This document shows positions 22,270 to 35,277 of a DNA stretch of 64,000 nucleotides, in pieces. The DNA comes from Limnoperna fortunei. Lineage: Eukaryota > Mollusca > Bivalvia > Mytilida > Modiolidae. Position 1 is the first letter of the stretch; each line of letters begins with the position of its first letter. The stretch is from assembly GCA_944474755.1 (NCBI GenBank), contig OX104117.1, positions 44,471,222 to 44,535,221 on the forward strand, in the 5' to 3' direction. The position numbers and the translations under genes were made by a program. The notes below the pieces were generated by a model, which worked only from the letters and a program-made list of their open reading frames with translations, was not told the DNA's origin and made no database searches.

Positions 22270-24017
22270 AATTCTGAACTGTAATCACTCACCTGGAACC
22301 CAAATGACTTCAACTATATTTAAATTTTTAAAATTAACAGTTTCAGTCTAGTTGTTATAGCTTTTAAGTTACTGTGCAAAAACTAAACATTTCTTCAAAA
22401 ATTTTAGTTAAGTACAATAACTCCTATAAGGTGCCATCAGACAATTTCTGAAAATTAAATGGTTTTGTAGGTCTTGTCCTTCAGGGAAATTTAGAAATTT
22501 ACAGTTACAAAACTGTTCATTTGTCCAAATTCATCATTAAAAGGCAATAACTCCTATAAAGAGTCATCTTGCAATTTTGGACAAAGCAATCACTTGTAGG
22601 GCTTCTATTGCTGATCATTTGTGCAATTTACAGTTTCAATATAGCTGCTACAGTTTTCAAGTAACAGGACGAAAATGGAAAATTTCATAAAAAAAATTGT
22701 CATTTAAGGGCAATAATCCCTATAAGGAGTCATCTGACAATTTCAGACAAATTTAAGTGAATTGTAATTTTTATTGCTGATCATTTTTGCTAGGTATAAT
22801 TTCACTCTAGTTGTTATGGTTACAGGACAAAAACGGAAAATTTCATAAAAATAGCCATATTAGGGCAATAACTCCTATAAGGTGTATTCTGACAATTTCA
22901 GACTTACATGGTGAATTGTAGGGCTTGTTTTGCTGATCATTTTTGCTTTTAACAGTTTCACTCTAGCTGCTATAGTTACAGGACAAAAACGGAAAATTTC
23001 ATGAAAAATTGCCATTTAAGGGCAATAACTCCTATAAGGAGTCATCTGACAATTTCAGACTAATTCAGTGAATTGTAGGGCTTGTATTGCTGATTATTTT
23101 TGCTATTTATAGTTTTTAAGTTACGGGACAAATAGGGAAAATTTCGTAAAAAATTGTCATTTAAGGGCAATAACTCCTATAAGGAGTCATCTGAGAAATT
23201 CAGACCAATTAAGTGAATTGTAGGGCTTCTATTGCTGATCATTTTTGCTTTTTACAGTTTCAATCTAGCTGCTTTAGTTTTCAAGTTACAGGACAAAAAT
23301 GGAAAATTTCATAAAAAATTGCCATTTAATGGCAATAACTCCTATAAGGAGTCATCTGACAATTTCAGACTAATACAGTGAATTGTAGGGCTTGTATTGC
23401 TGATCATTTTTGCTAATTACAGTTTTACTCTAGCTGTTATAGTTTTCAAGTTACGGGACAAATAAGGAAAAGTTCATAAAAAATTGTCATTTAAGGGCAA
23501 TAACTCATACAAGGAGTCATCTGACAATTTCAGACCAATTAAGTGAATTGTAGGGCTTTTATTTTTATTGCTGATCATTTTTGCCATTAACAGTTTCACT
23601 CTACCTCTTATAGTTTTCAAGTTATATTGTAAATACCAAAAATTTTGTCAAAAATCGTCAATATAGGGCAATAACTCATACAAGAAGCCAATACACAACT
23701 TCACATTAAGAGCAACTATTGTAGACCTTAATGTGCTGATCAATTTGAAGTGACGGTTTTCTCTATAGCTATTATAATTTTTGAGATAATGATCAAAAAC
23801 CTGTGTTGACACCCATGTTCTATTTTTAGTAACAGCGGCCATCTTTGTCTATTGATCAACACCCTGGGTACAAACTAGAAACCCTAAGGATGATTGTGGC
23901 CAAGTTTGAAAAAAATTGGCCCAGTGGTTTCAGAGTATACGACGGACGACAGACGACGGATGAGGGGCACCAAGTGATAGCAAAAGCTCACATGGACCTT
24001 TTATCCAGGTGAGCTAA
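22270..24017. mobile_element. hairpin-module element with ~145-170-bp internal units
   Basis: It starts 'ctgtaatcactcacctggaa' and ends 'atccaggtgagctaaaaagg'. Eight modules occur near 22543, 22708, 22863, 23019, 23165, 23331, 23495 and 23665, most with ACTCCTATAAGGAGTCATC and then 'tgctgatcatttttgc'. Same family as 17744 and 57112. Confidence 0.75.
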
Positions 24018-24149
24018 AAAGGGGGAAAGAATTTTAAATTTTCAGAATCAAACTTAAAAATCTGTCATAAATTTTCTTGAAATTTTGGGGCATTATTGAT
24101 ATATTGATAGATATTATTATATCTCACAAATGCAGAAAAAAGTATGCGT

Positions 24150-24845
24150 CCATTAAGTTTCTAGCTCTTGTCATCAGATGGGTGTATCATTTGTGGCGGA
24201 TGCCCTTTAGTGAGCAGTCTGTCTGTCTGTCCCTTGGACATGTCCCGGCTGTAACTTTTTTATCTTTGGAATGTGGTTAGATAACATCAAGGTGATGTGT
24301 CACATACCGTAGTTTATCACCTTTGACAGTAAGGTCACATTATTGCTTTCTGAATGACAAATTTATGTCCGGGCTGTAACTTTTTTATCTTTTGAGGTAG
24401 ACTTTTGATATTTGGAAGGTGGGTAGATAATATCAAGGCAATGTGTCACATTCCGTAGTTGATCACATTTGACCTTGAACTTTGACTTTAAGGTCACATT
24501 ATTGCTTTCTAAATGACAAATTCATGTCCAGGGTGTAACATTTTTATCTTTTGAGGTAGACTTTTGATATTTGGAAGGTGGGTAGATAATATCAAGGCAA
24601 TGTGTCACATTCCGTAGTTGATCACATTTGACCTTGAACTTTGACTTTAAGGTCACATTATTGCTTTCTAAATGACAAATTCATGTCCAGGGTGTAACAT
24701 TTTTATCTTTTGAGGTAGGCCTTTGATATTTGGAATGTGGGTAGATAATATCAAGGCAATGTGTGGCGTACCACGATTGATGACATTTGACCTTGACCTC
24801 AAGGTTGGTGGGGCCCACAGATTGATACCATCTCACTGATATCTG
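24150..24845. repeat. dispersed repeat with three tandem ~180-bp units
   Basis: 'taacttttttatcttttgag' and 'ggtagataatatcaaggcaa' recur about every 180 bases between 24250 and 24770, after a 'gtctgtctgtccc' head. It ends 'ggtggggcccacagattgat'. A shorter relative lies at 4684-4930. Confidence 0.8.
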
Positions 24846-24852
24846 GTTTAAG

Positions 24853-24969
24853 GATTGTTTTCAATTTTGGTTAGATTATTGGATACAGACGACTTAGGGT
24901 TTATGCTGATAAACCATAAAGCAATTCAAATTCAAAGTATAACCTAACCAACAATTGAAAACAACCTTT
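24853..24969. repeat. 117-bp imperfect hairpin
   Basis: AGGATTGTTTTCAATTTTGG near 24853 pairs with 'caattgaaaacaacct' ending near 24969, with 'ggttag/ctaacc' next to it. A MITE-like remnant. Confidence 0.55.
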
Positions 24970-25049
24970 ATGTTTTTAATTTTATATAATAAAAAGAAAT
25001 ACAAAGAACAGAATTTTACAAGTAATAAATAATATTTTCAATTCATTGT

Positions 25050-25434
25050 TATAGTCAAAATAGAATGACCTGTCAGGTATTTTTTACCTATTAGTCAACC
25101 AGTTCTTAATGCAGATAACAGCTGTTTAGAAAACTGCTTCAATCTGTTTTCTTTAAAGCTCTTCATCAGTGATAGCATGGACATTTAAATTGCAGCTACT
25201 CAAGTGTGACTCGGGTAACTTTAACTTCTAACTTGCATTAAACATATGGCAATCTCTCCAGTAAAGTTACCTGAGTCATGCATGAATAGCTGCAATTTAA
25301 ATGTCCAGCTCTTTCTGAGTAAGAGCTTTAAAGAAAACAGATTGAAGCAGTTTTCTAAACAGCTGTTATCTATCTTTTGAAATTGATTGAGCAACAGGTA
25401 GAAAATACCTGACAGGTTAAATATTTTGACTATA
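25050..25434. mobile_element. 385-bp fold-back MITE, TA-flanked, copy 1
   Basis: The arms of about 160 bp run from TATAGTCAAAATAGAATGAC inward through 'gcagttttctaaacagctgt' (inverse form). Both ends read TA|TAGTC and GACTA|TA, consistent with TA target duplication of Tc1/mariner-type elements. No ORF. A second copy lies at 42772-43168. Confidence 0.8.
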
Positions 25435-26667
25435 ACTGTTGGTTGAAAAGGAAGAATACATGTATATAATTTAACATCATTAACATCATCAATCAGTCAA
25501 GTGCTGCATCATGGTTAAAATACCAAGTTATACGAAATGGACAACGTTACTCACCAATAGAGTTACACAGTATTGAAAAGAAATTAAAATATTTAATTTA
25601 AACCTATAAAATTTATGTCTGGTTTATTTATTTCTTTTGTACTTATTTCTTTTTAGAGCAAATCATTTCTGTTAGCATTGCTAACCTTCACAAACATCAA
25701 TTAACTGTCATAAAATTTCTTGAAAAGATAGAAAACAAAAATTGAAAAATTATTTAGAAACATATTCTCTCAAACAATTTATTATCCCATTGAAAATAAT
25801 ATATAGTATCTTGAAGGTCATTCCCAAGGACTGAAAGACTAGCATGTTTTGAAACTTCTAAAGCAATGAAAAACTGACTAGATAACATTGACTTGGGGGA
25901 GTTTTTAACATCCTACACCGAAAACCTGCTGCCCTTGGTAGGACACTTAGATAACATTTACATCATATGTATAATTATAAGGATTAATTGAACCAATGAC
26001 AGTCTTGTCAACCAGAGCATGTCTAGCTGCTTAACTGATTAGGGTTGGTATACAGTGTTGTCAGTTCTTTTACTTGGTTGGTTGCTATGATTCACAGAAA
26101 AAAATCAGAGTCAATTACCGTACAACAATATGTAAAAATGTATTAACTTATAGATCTGGAAAGGTCGTTAGTGTTTGCCTTTCATTAACTATTCACTAAA
26201 CAAAGACATGGAAGATTGCTTTTTAGTTATCTTTATTTCACTACATAGAAACAAATAACAATAAAAAATTAATGAAATTCAACTGTTTTGCTGTTGCTGT
26301 TTGGAACACCATTATTTCTTAATTACTTATGGTATTGATAAGAACTGAGCTAGTTCATCAACGATAATTCCACAGTGAATCAATTCTTATATTTAGTCTG
26401 TCACAGTCTGTCAGGGAAATTCAGTTTGTATGGAATTCTATAGAGCTAAATGTGTCATATCATAGCCTATAAATTGATGGTAATAAATTGCAAAAATATA
26501 TAAAATTGATATTCTCACTAGGACTGATAGATTTATACACAGATGAACAATATGTAGTAATTTAATCATGAAACCCATCAATTGACTAGATTTGTATGTT
26601 ATAAGGCTGACCACGGCTTCTCATTAGTAAGTTCCTAGAAATTTCCACATTACTATATTTCTGTTTG
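25435..26667. other. possible 3' UTR of the orphan exon and intergenic DNA
   Basis: No ORF or repeat recognised. It may include the minus-strand 3' UTR. Confidence 0.4.
26232..26237 (-). promoter_or_regulatory. candidate polyadenylation signal for the orphan minus-strand exon
   Basis: TTTATT on the + strand (AATAAA on -) lies about 430 bases downstream of the stop of the exon at 26668-26825. It is one of several in AT-rich DNA (another is at 25623-25628), so the support is weak. Confidence 0.2.
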
Positions 26668-26825
26668 TTAAAAGATTTGTTCCAGCGATTTCATTTCCTC
26701 CTTGGACAATGGATTAAGATTAAATCCTTTTATGTCATCTTTCTTTTCCAAGTCTCTTAATTTGCTGACTTTTGGTTTCAGTTTTTTTCTGATGTCTGAA
26801 ATCTGGTTGTCAAGTTCGTCAAAAT
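26668..26825 (-). CDS. Terminal coding exon of an unrecognised coiled-coil-like protein
   Basis: Read on the - strand, a ctctatctttcag acceptor (26838-26826) is followed by an open frame that starts with the last two bases of a codon. It runs FDELDNQISDIRKKLKPKVS and then KLRDLEKKDDIKGFNLNPLS and KEEMKSLEQIF, ending in TAA at 26670-26668. It gives about 52 residues rich in Lys, Glu, Asp and Leu with heptad-like spacing. The composition is far from the surrounding AT-rich repeats, and the splice site is good. No AUG-initiated protein fits, so this should be the 3' end of a gene whose other exons lie at higher coordinates, possibly beyond the window. I do not recognise the family. It is convergent with DXO. 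Confidence 0.6.
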
Positions 26826-26897
26826 CTGAAAGATAGAGATTTGTATAAACTGGTAAATTGAATAAAAGTTACTGTAATTAAGTGACACATATAATTA

Positions 26898-26985
26898 GAT
26901 TGATTGATTGACTCATTCAATGTTTATTGTCCCAGTGAGCATTATTCCAGCTATATTCAGGACATCACTTATAATTGGAAAGAGA
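26898..26985 (-). mobile_element. SINE tail fragment
   Basis: On the - strand, 'tgtcctgaatatagctggaa' and then 'aatgctcactggg', ending in (AATC)n, matches the tail at 31085-31155. The head is missing. Confidence 0.5.
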
Positions 26986-29000
26986 GTCTCAGCTGAAGTA
27001 TGAAACTTAAATCGGTATAATAAGATCCTATAAAACTGCCAAAACCTTCATGTTTTTTATTCAGTGATTTGAATTTCTGTTTCAATCTAATGGAGCAATA
27101 TTAACCCGTGGTACATGTACAAGTACAAAGCAGACGACAGAGGTTAAGAACCAATATTATTCATATCAATAAACTTATGTTTCTTTCAATTGGGTAAAAC
27201 AAAATTAGCTGGCAAAATTAATCTGCAGAAAAATGACACAAAGGCATTATCTTGTTGGTGTTATCATTTCAGAAAAAGAACTGAATATTGCCTGAAAAAT
27301 ATGAAAAAATTATATATCATGAGGCTCACATTAAAATCAATCAGCTAACTGCTACAAATAAAATAACAGTCTAAATGCACATCGTCTCCTTATTGTTCAA
27401 TGAAATAAATATAATAGTTACTTATATATCTGGCATTGTCATGTTACTTGGCAGCACTCGTTACAGTTAAACATTGATAATGCTCGAGCCCAAGGCAATA
27501 CCACACTCCCTTCACAGTCAAGATATCATGACAATGCCCTCTATATAAGCAACTATTGTATAATTAACAAATTACATATGTACAATGCAGATGATAGAGG
27601 TTAAGAACCACTATAAACTAATTACACATGTACAAAGCAGACCACAGACAATTCCACAATTAATTGATACTATGATACTATGTTACTTATTATTATCTCT
27701 ATTTTGGAAATAATGTCATAAGAGCTGTGTTTCCCATACATACAAAACTGCCACTTTGTTATGACAATTTCTGAGATTCATGAAACTATTGGGTAAGTTT
27801 TGACATTTTTAAGTGAGACTTTATAATTTACTTAATGTTTAGAGTTTTTCATGCTTATTCATTTAATCATTTCGTCTGTATTGTTTGAATAATTTTAATC
27901 AAATTAATTACCTTTGCCAAATCCTATTTACCACATAAAACATTTCAAATGACAGAAAACATTTATCTTTCTACTGGTTTCCAAACCAAAAAAAAAATTT
28001 ATTCTGAAAAATAAAACACAAGTGGCCTCTTGTTTTCACATTTTTATATTCAACTTTCTTACTTAAAAAATTCATAAAACCAATATTCTATAAAAAAAAA
28101 AAACAACAGAATTTTACAAATACTTTTGAAAATTCTTTCATTAACAAGCACAAATTCTTTCAATGGTACTGAAACAAATAGAATGATATATTTCATAACG
28201 CAATAAAGTGAAAATCCTGTAAAACAGAGCCATTTTAATTCTATCATTGTCCAAGAGTGATTGATACTACATTATTTCAGATCACTGCTTTTGACATTTC
28301 ACACCACGAATCTTCCTGAGCCTCTATAATAGCATCACTTTTCCATTATGGTAAGTCATTAACTCGGAATGATGCAAACATGGATAATAGAAAATCTATC
28401 AGGATTCTTATACAGAATAAATTTAAACACGCTGTTTCAGGGGTAAAATTAAAAGGATTTTAACTGTGGCTGTTTCTATTTTGCTTCCTAAAATTAATTT
28501 CATTTTGATGTGAACTGTTTGTTTTTATTAAATGCATGGTAATTTGAAACAGGAGTATGAAACTGTTTACTGCACGAAATCGTTTTTTTACTTTAGACAA
28601 TTACTCTGAAATTGCAAATAACTGTGATCCTTGAATTAACTCCAATTTTTTTTAAATTGAAAACACTGTAGGTAGCATATTTATAACTATATTAAATATT
28701 TCAATTAATATCTAGGCAATTCCTGTAAATTAAAGAAACAAAAACAAAAAAAGAACAACTTCAAAATATCTTTAAATTTAGACATTAAAATGTAAGCTTG
28801 TAAACTCGCATTTAAATTGCTGTATAAGCTGATATCTGATTGGATAATTCAAATGTATCAACCCATATTATACAATATAACTCGCATTCGTCGCATGACC
28901 TATACTTACGCCTTTAAAATTCAAATAGTCCCATGACGTCATCAATCTTTTTCCATTAAAATTGTCAAGATTTATAGTAGAATTAAATTATAATCAAACT
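26986..29000. other. probable intron, two short dispersed motifs
   Basis: TGTACAAAGCAGACGACAG-like segments followed by 'aggttaagaacca' occur near 27118, 27581 and 27627, and again near 36389. No exon is supported. Confidence 0.45.
27413..27557. repeat. 145-bp fold-back
   Basis: AATAGTTACTTATATATCTG and GGCATTGTCATG on the left pair with the right arm ending 'ataagcaactatt', arms about 31 bp with few mismatches. MITE-like. Confidence 0.7.
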
Positions 29001-29184
29001 GATTCATCAGACAGAATATTTTAAGTAATATTTCTGAACAGGTTATATTCTTTAACCTGGCTTGGGTCTGTTTAAGCCCTTAATAAACCGCTTTGTGATT
29101 TATAAGGCGTAAACAGACGCAAACCATGTTATATCATATGACCTGTTCAGAAATATTACTTAAAATATTCTGTCTGATGAAACA
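29001..29184. mobile_element. 184-bp fold-back MITE
   Basis: TCATCAGACAGAATATTTTA and 'agtaatatttctgaacaggt' are repeated in inverse at 29139-29183 almost without mismatch, arms about 45 bp. No ORF. Confidence 0.8.
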
Positions 29185-29439
29185 GTAAGTACATTGGCAG
29201 TAAGTTACCCTTATCAATATTTCCCAGTGAAATAAATTCTGGAAAATCAACTGGTAAGTGACAAAACAATTTATGTCTTTTACAACCTTGCTAGCAAAAA
29301 TTGATGTGCATGGACACCAAAACAAAGTTCCTGTAGGCTTTTGATGACATTAAATATCTGTCAATAGAATAAACGGTTAATCAGTGGCACATTATGAATA
29401 TTGAAAAAATATTAAATATTATCACCCCTGCCCAAAAGC

Positions 29440-30110
29440 ATTCAGATTAAATATGTGTGCAGAATGCAGCACACTTGTTTAACTCTAATAAAAACATTTA
29501 CCTCCATCCTCTATCAAAATACTGCAATCAAAGTTTACCTCCTACCTCTATTTGGAACACTGCAGTAAATATTGAACTTCCAACAATTAAAAAATACAGT
29601 GAAAAAAATCCTATCATCCATATTATAAATAATTATAAAAACTTCATGTTTACATTAACCACCTAAACCCCATCACAACTGCTGCAATAAAACACATTTT
29701 CCTAACACCTATACCCCAAATACTGCAATAAATTACATTTCCTTTTCATCTATATCATATTTTCCAAACACCTATAGCTCAACTATTTCAATAAATTACA
29801 TTTTACTTCCAACTACACCATAAATACTGCAATAAAAACCTTTTTTTCCATCTATACCACCAACTTCTGGAATATAACATTCAACTATTCAACTATAAAT
29901 GTTGCTTGCTGGATGTAAAACAACAATCAATGAATCAATAAATCAACTTGGACTATATGTAATAAAATGTTCCCTTCCAACCTGCTTGACCATGAGATAC
30001 CCAATCCTACTGCAATAAAACATTCACAATCAACCAAAACTCAATCAAAAATATTGCAATAACAAATTTATGTCCAACCTCTAAAGCATTCACCTCCCAC
30101 CAGCATTACA
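29440..30110. repeat. degenerate tandem array around ATACTGCAATAAA
   Basis: Variants of 'aatactgcaataaa' followed by a C/T-rich stretch recur roughly every 45-65 bases (near 29518, 29560, 29677, 29719, 29780, 29823, 30008, 30051). An old, decayed minisatellite; a SINE tail (gcttgctggatgtaaaac) is embedded near 29900. Confidence 0.5.
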
Positions 30111-30428
30111 GTATTCAAAACAAACTTGTTGTTTATAACAACATCTCAAGCTAAGGTGTTGTAGTGCAAGTAATTTAGTAGTTAAGACTAATCAATCTTA
30201 ATTAGAAAGAGATCATAATAATCGGACCATTTTCATCAAGATTTTCATTAGCATGTCAATATTCTACATCCTATCTACTGTCCGTTTCAATTTCCTGTGC
30301 TATGAATAAATTCCAGACAGTCTATGATTACAGAAATCTATTGTTAATTTCCTAATGTGTATTTGTATGGTTGACAGAAATTATAATTTTGTCTGGTAAA
30401 GAAAATAAAGTCAAGGCTAGCATCGTCA

Positions 30429-30509
30429 GAAACCCACGTCCGCTCACGTTCTCCCTTTGCTACCACTTACTGAGGTATCAAAGGGAAAACACGGCCGGAC
30501 GTGGGTTTC
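30429..30509. repeat. 81-bp GC-rich hairpin
   Basis: GAAACCCACGTCCG at 30429-30442 and its exact inverse at 30496-30509, with an inner 'tccctttg/caaaggga' pair. It is unusually GC-rich for the region. MITE remnant or small-RNA hairpin. Confidence 0.75.
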
Positions 30510-32521
30510 CCAAGATGCAAGACTAACAACATAGTTGTACCTTCACTAATAAATATAAAGATAAATACAAAGTTTAAGCCATAAAAAAGACAAGGACTTG
30601 CAATCCAAAGAAACATGTCCAAACACTGATACAAGAAAAGAAATGACCTCCAATTAAATCTGTCAATGAAATCACTAGCTTCCCAAGTGTGATAGGTTTT
30701 CCTCATTTTAAATAACTCCTGTGTTGCTTTAAGCCAGGTGTGTTATGGCACATATTGTCTCCCTGCACAAATTGTCGCCGGCAACAATATGTGCAATCCA
30801 GAATTCAGCACAAATCTCTCTACCTCATCTGCGACAATATATACAGCATTTACAGCACACATTGTAGGCACATTTATAACATTTTTCTCAGTTTTCTTAC
30901 GTGAGAACTTGCTGCACCAATTGAAAATGAAAAGCGCAGGTTGGGGAAGTTGATATGAGTAAGGTTCATCAAATTTGGTTTCCTGCTGGATTAAAATGTT
31001 ACCAATGTATGTTTGTCAAAGATCAAAATAAATTATATCTGAGGTATGAGAGATAACTGTGTGATACATATTTATATCTTATGAAATTCATGTCCTGAAT
31101 ATAGCTGAAGTAATGCTTGCTGGTCATAAAACAAAAGACAACCAATCAATCAACATATGGAAATTACATAGCCAAGTGTTTTGTAAATTAAAATATTTTT
31201 CTAACTGTTATCTACATGTACGCCAAGACACGAATGTAAAAAATTGACAACCCTTAGCATAAGTGTCGATAGAGAAATAATCACACATAACAACATCAAA
31301 ATAGAACTTTCAATGCTTATAACTACATTTCAGTTCAGCTGTACACTTGTTAGCATGGACTCAAATACCAGTTGTGACTGGATTTGCAGTGTTTTCTAGA
31401 AACCTGTTTTGCTAGGCACAAAAATGGTTCCATGTGTACAGGTGTCCCAGACATCGATAAATATCTCTGCTTTTATTGCCAATCCAACATAAAAAAAAGA
31501 AATGAGACAAAAACAAACTAATTAATCAACGCTCTCCCACATATTTTGAATGAGAAATAGATGATTTTTTAATATTACAATCTACATTAAAACAAGCCTG
31601 TATGAAATCATAACACAATATATCTTGCAATATCACTATAGAGCTAATTCCCAATGACACAGTACAATTCACATATAATTGAAAGCCTGTTCAAACTGCC
31701 ATGTTAACTATTCATTCTTGTCAATCTGTGGTTGATCGTCATCGTAAGTCAATCAAGGTTTTATAGAAATTCTTGTTTACTTGTAACATATATATATATT
31801 CTTACATGATTTATGTGAAAATGAAGTTAAAATTTCAAATTATTATTGAAACTGTTAAATAACAAGCCTACAATGACTATTTATATGCTGAATAAGCATG
31901 ACCAAGTCACATGGTCAAATCACCGCAAGGTAAGAACAATCAATGTATCCTTTTTTTGTCAAGTAAGATCTGTATTCAAAAGGAACAATCAATATATCTC
32001 TTTTTTTGTCTGTATGATTTTCTAATCTTATATTTTCTTTCTCAAGTAGAAAGTATCTTTGATCCTGAACTCTGTTTGGCAAGGATTTCTATGAACATAC
32101 AACTTTCTTCATCAATTAGATAAAGGATCTTATATAATTCTAGACTCATCAATATACAACGTCCCTTGCCACTTATGGGCCATTGTAGTAATTGATGTTA
32201 ATCTCTTCAAAATATATGGTAATTTAATTGTATATAAATAAGTCTTTAACCTATAAAAATAGCCCTTTAACCATTTGTTCTTGGTAACACTAGAATTTAG
32301 ACAAACATGAATTATTGTCCTGAAGCAGTCTTCGTAATGATGACTCTTCAGTGACATTTATTTATTTCCATATTAGGCTTGCATAGGAATTTATACATTT
32401 CCAGATTATTGCAGGTTATGGTATAATTTAAAGGTGAACTCCCATTATTCAAATACATTAGGAATTGTTCTTTAATGAGTTTTAATCACTACACATTAAT
32501 CAATTAATCTTTAATGGTTTT
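30510..32521. other. probable intron or intergenic, SINE tail at 31085-31155
   Basis: 'ctgaatatagctgaagtaat' and 'cttgctggtcataaaac', followed by (CAAT)n, is a SINE 3' end on the + strand. 30720-30955 holds only an incidental ORF. Nothing else seen. Confidence 0.45.
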
Positions 32522-32612
32522 TGATTGTTTAAATGATGTTAAACACCACTTTCAGCAATTTTTAAACATCAAACACAAACAAACCTTAACCACTTAGCCA
32601 CAGAGGCCCCTA
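32522..32612 (-). mobile_element. tRNA-headed SINE fragment
   Basis: On the - strand it begins TAGGGGCCTCTGTGGCTAAG-TGG, a tRNA-like A box, then has an AT-rich body and 'gtgtttaacatca'. It shares GGGGCCTCTGTGG with the copy at 56414. Internally deleted. Confidence 0.6.
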
Positions 32613-35277
32613 AAAGGAGAACCGAGAAACTCAGTAGTTTATCTTGTTATAGCATTAATAAAGTATAAAAATCCACTTGTGTAAAAATCATTAAAATCAC
32701 TTACTTAATGATTTATGTGCAAGTTTGGAGACTTGGTGATTCCATCAAAATTTGGCCTAAATATAAATATTGCATTGTAGGAATTTAAGAAATGTGTCAT
32801 TTTTAATCATAATACCAAATAACACTTGAACAACAAAATTTATGAAAACTGAATAGAAGCATTCTAAAATCCAGAGATAAAAAGTTTGAAACAATTACAC
32901 AAGCTGAGTTATGGTATAACATACAAGAACGACAGTTATTCAATTTTCCATGTATAAAAGTGTCAAAATCAAAAGAATGCTTTTATAGCATGCTTTTAAA
33001 TTTCAAGAGTAGTGGTTTATTTGAGGTATTGCATGAAAGGTTGGCATATGTACAGCATGACAGATGGATGGATCTATGGTGCAGAGGGAAGATTGTGATG
33101 TGATGTGGCACTTCTATGTTTCATCTAAAAATTAACATTTTCTTCAATCAAAGAGTGGAGAAATATTTTTTTCAAAATCCTAGCCACACACCCTCTTCCC
33201 TTTCCCAATATGAAAATGTACAGTTGGCCTAGCTTTTAGACAATTACTTAATCCTGAACTTTATCCACAATTACTGTGTTATCTTCTTTTCTAAATATAT
33301 ACATAAATATTTTCAGGGGAATATTGATCCTGAACTCTATCAAAAACATTAATTTCTTTTGTTTTGAACTACAATAAGAATTAAACTAAATGGTTTCATC
33401 ATCTTTCTTTGTCAGTCACATTACAGATCTTTCATGATATACCAATGCAGTATTAGTGTGTTATCATAAAAGGCTTTACTATCTGTCACTTATTATCTAT
33501 CTTTATTGATTTTAACATTAATATTGCTGATTATACAAATTGACTGATGTGTCATGAAACATGTCAAATTAGGATTTTATGAATCTTGTCTTAAAATATT
33601 TGGATAAATGTACAGCATATCATATTTGATAGATTGATTGATTGGTATTTAATTCACAGCATATTATAGTTGATTAATTAATTGGTATTAGATGCAGCAG
33701 ATAATACTGTAAATATATATATTTTTGCGGGTACAAATTTTTACAGATCAAGGAAAGTTGACTGACTCATGGGTACATATTTCCTCAGTAATAATCTGTG
33801 ACTCTAAAGCTATAATATAAATTATGCACTTCCGTGGGTACTATTTTTCAGATTATATTGGACTGCGAAAATAGTAAACGACAAAAAAAGGACATTAACA
33901 GTAATCGATTAATTGGTATTTAATGTGCGGCATATTATAATTTCAACTGCAAGTGCAATTTAATGTTACATTAATAATGTTTCAATAACAATTTTTCTTT
34001 CATTTGATTGGACAATTCTTAAAATAAATATGCTAACATCAGTCTTTTAATCATTTACTGCAAAATATAAAGTTTTCTCTTCTCTGTATAAGCAAACAAA
34101 TTTATTTAAGAGGAAAATAAGGGAAAGACACAGATTTTGACCCTGTAATAAATTCTTCCATGAAAAAGTGCAAATATTGTGTGTATTTACAACTTATAAC
34201 TTTGCATAATCCTTACATAATGGTATAATGACGTAACATCTGCAGGCTATTCTAGGTGTGAATTGTTTATCATAACCATATAAGAAGTCAGCCATTAACT
34301 TATACCATGATGAACTTTTACAACTCTATTATTTTTCTCTTTTAACATTATACAAATCTCATTAATTACAGAAAAAAATCGTGCAACGGTAATAAAATTG
34401 AAATGCACTCATAATCAAACAGGATGTTTCCAATCCCATACATGTATATTATTTGTTCCCTTTATATTATTCAATAATACAAATAAAACAAGGACAATAA
34501 ATATTTTCTGCATGTTTTACCCTAAAAAAAATTAATGATCCCAAACATTTGTCATCCCAGTAAATTTTGTACTGTTATTATTGCCTACAGATGCATGTAA
34601 TAACTACTATCAAAAATTATGTTAACACACTTTTTGTAGCACTCCTATTAACTGTGATATTAGTGGGTGGTGTTTAACTTAGGTACGGTCAACATTATAG
34701 CTTAGCAGGATAAACCAATAATTAACTCATGTTAGTGTCCACGTACTGTATCAGAATTAAACTTTTCACCGATAAGACAACACTGTACTGAATGTGATCA
34801 TTGGATGTTATCTGAAAACAGTTATTAAACAGTGTGAATACTGTCCTTAATATTTAGAGTTGATAAAGAGGTTGAGGTGAAATTGTTTATTTGTATTTAT
34901 TGGAAATTAATTTTTATCCACAGGAAATAGATATGGACTAATTTCTTCTACAGAAACGGGATTATTTATTGACCAAAATAAGTGGTAACTGCAATTAACA
35001 GAATCTGTGTATTTAAGGTGATATACTGCTATACCTGTATTTTAAATGCATTGATATTACATAATGCAATCGGAAATTAATCTCAATTTCAATATTGACA
35101 AGAGATTTTAACAAATAGAAGAAATATATGAGAAATCTTTTTTAACGAAACTTAAAAAGAACGATTACAAATTTTTTATATGGATTTTTAACATGGAGCC
35201 GACTAAGCTGTATTCAGAGGTCGACATTAAAAGTGTGTAGTGCTGCAAGATTATTTAAGGTAATTTGAAATCGCAGT
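32613..35277. other. upstream region of the GPCR, no clear promoter
   Basis: AT-rich. 'gattgattggtatttaat' plus 'gcagcatattata'-like wording occurs near 33635, 33670 and 33905. No TATA/initiator pair can be assigned to the GPCR with confidence. Confidence 0.4.

Noticed and set aside
30720..30955. 71-codon ORF with several Cys/Thr residues
   Set aside because: No acceptor/donor pair, no family match and no conserved motif; left as incidental.
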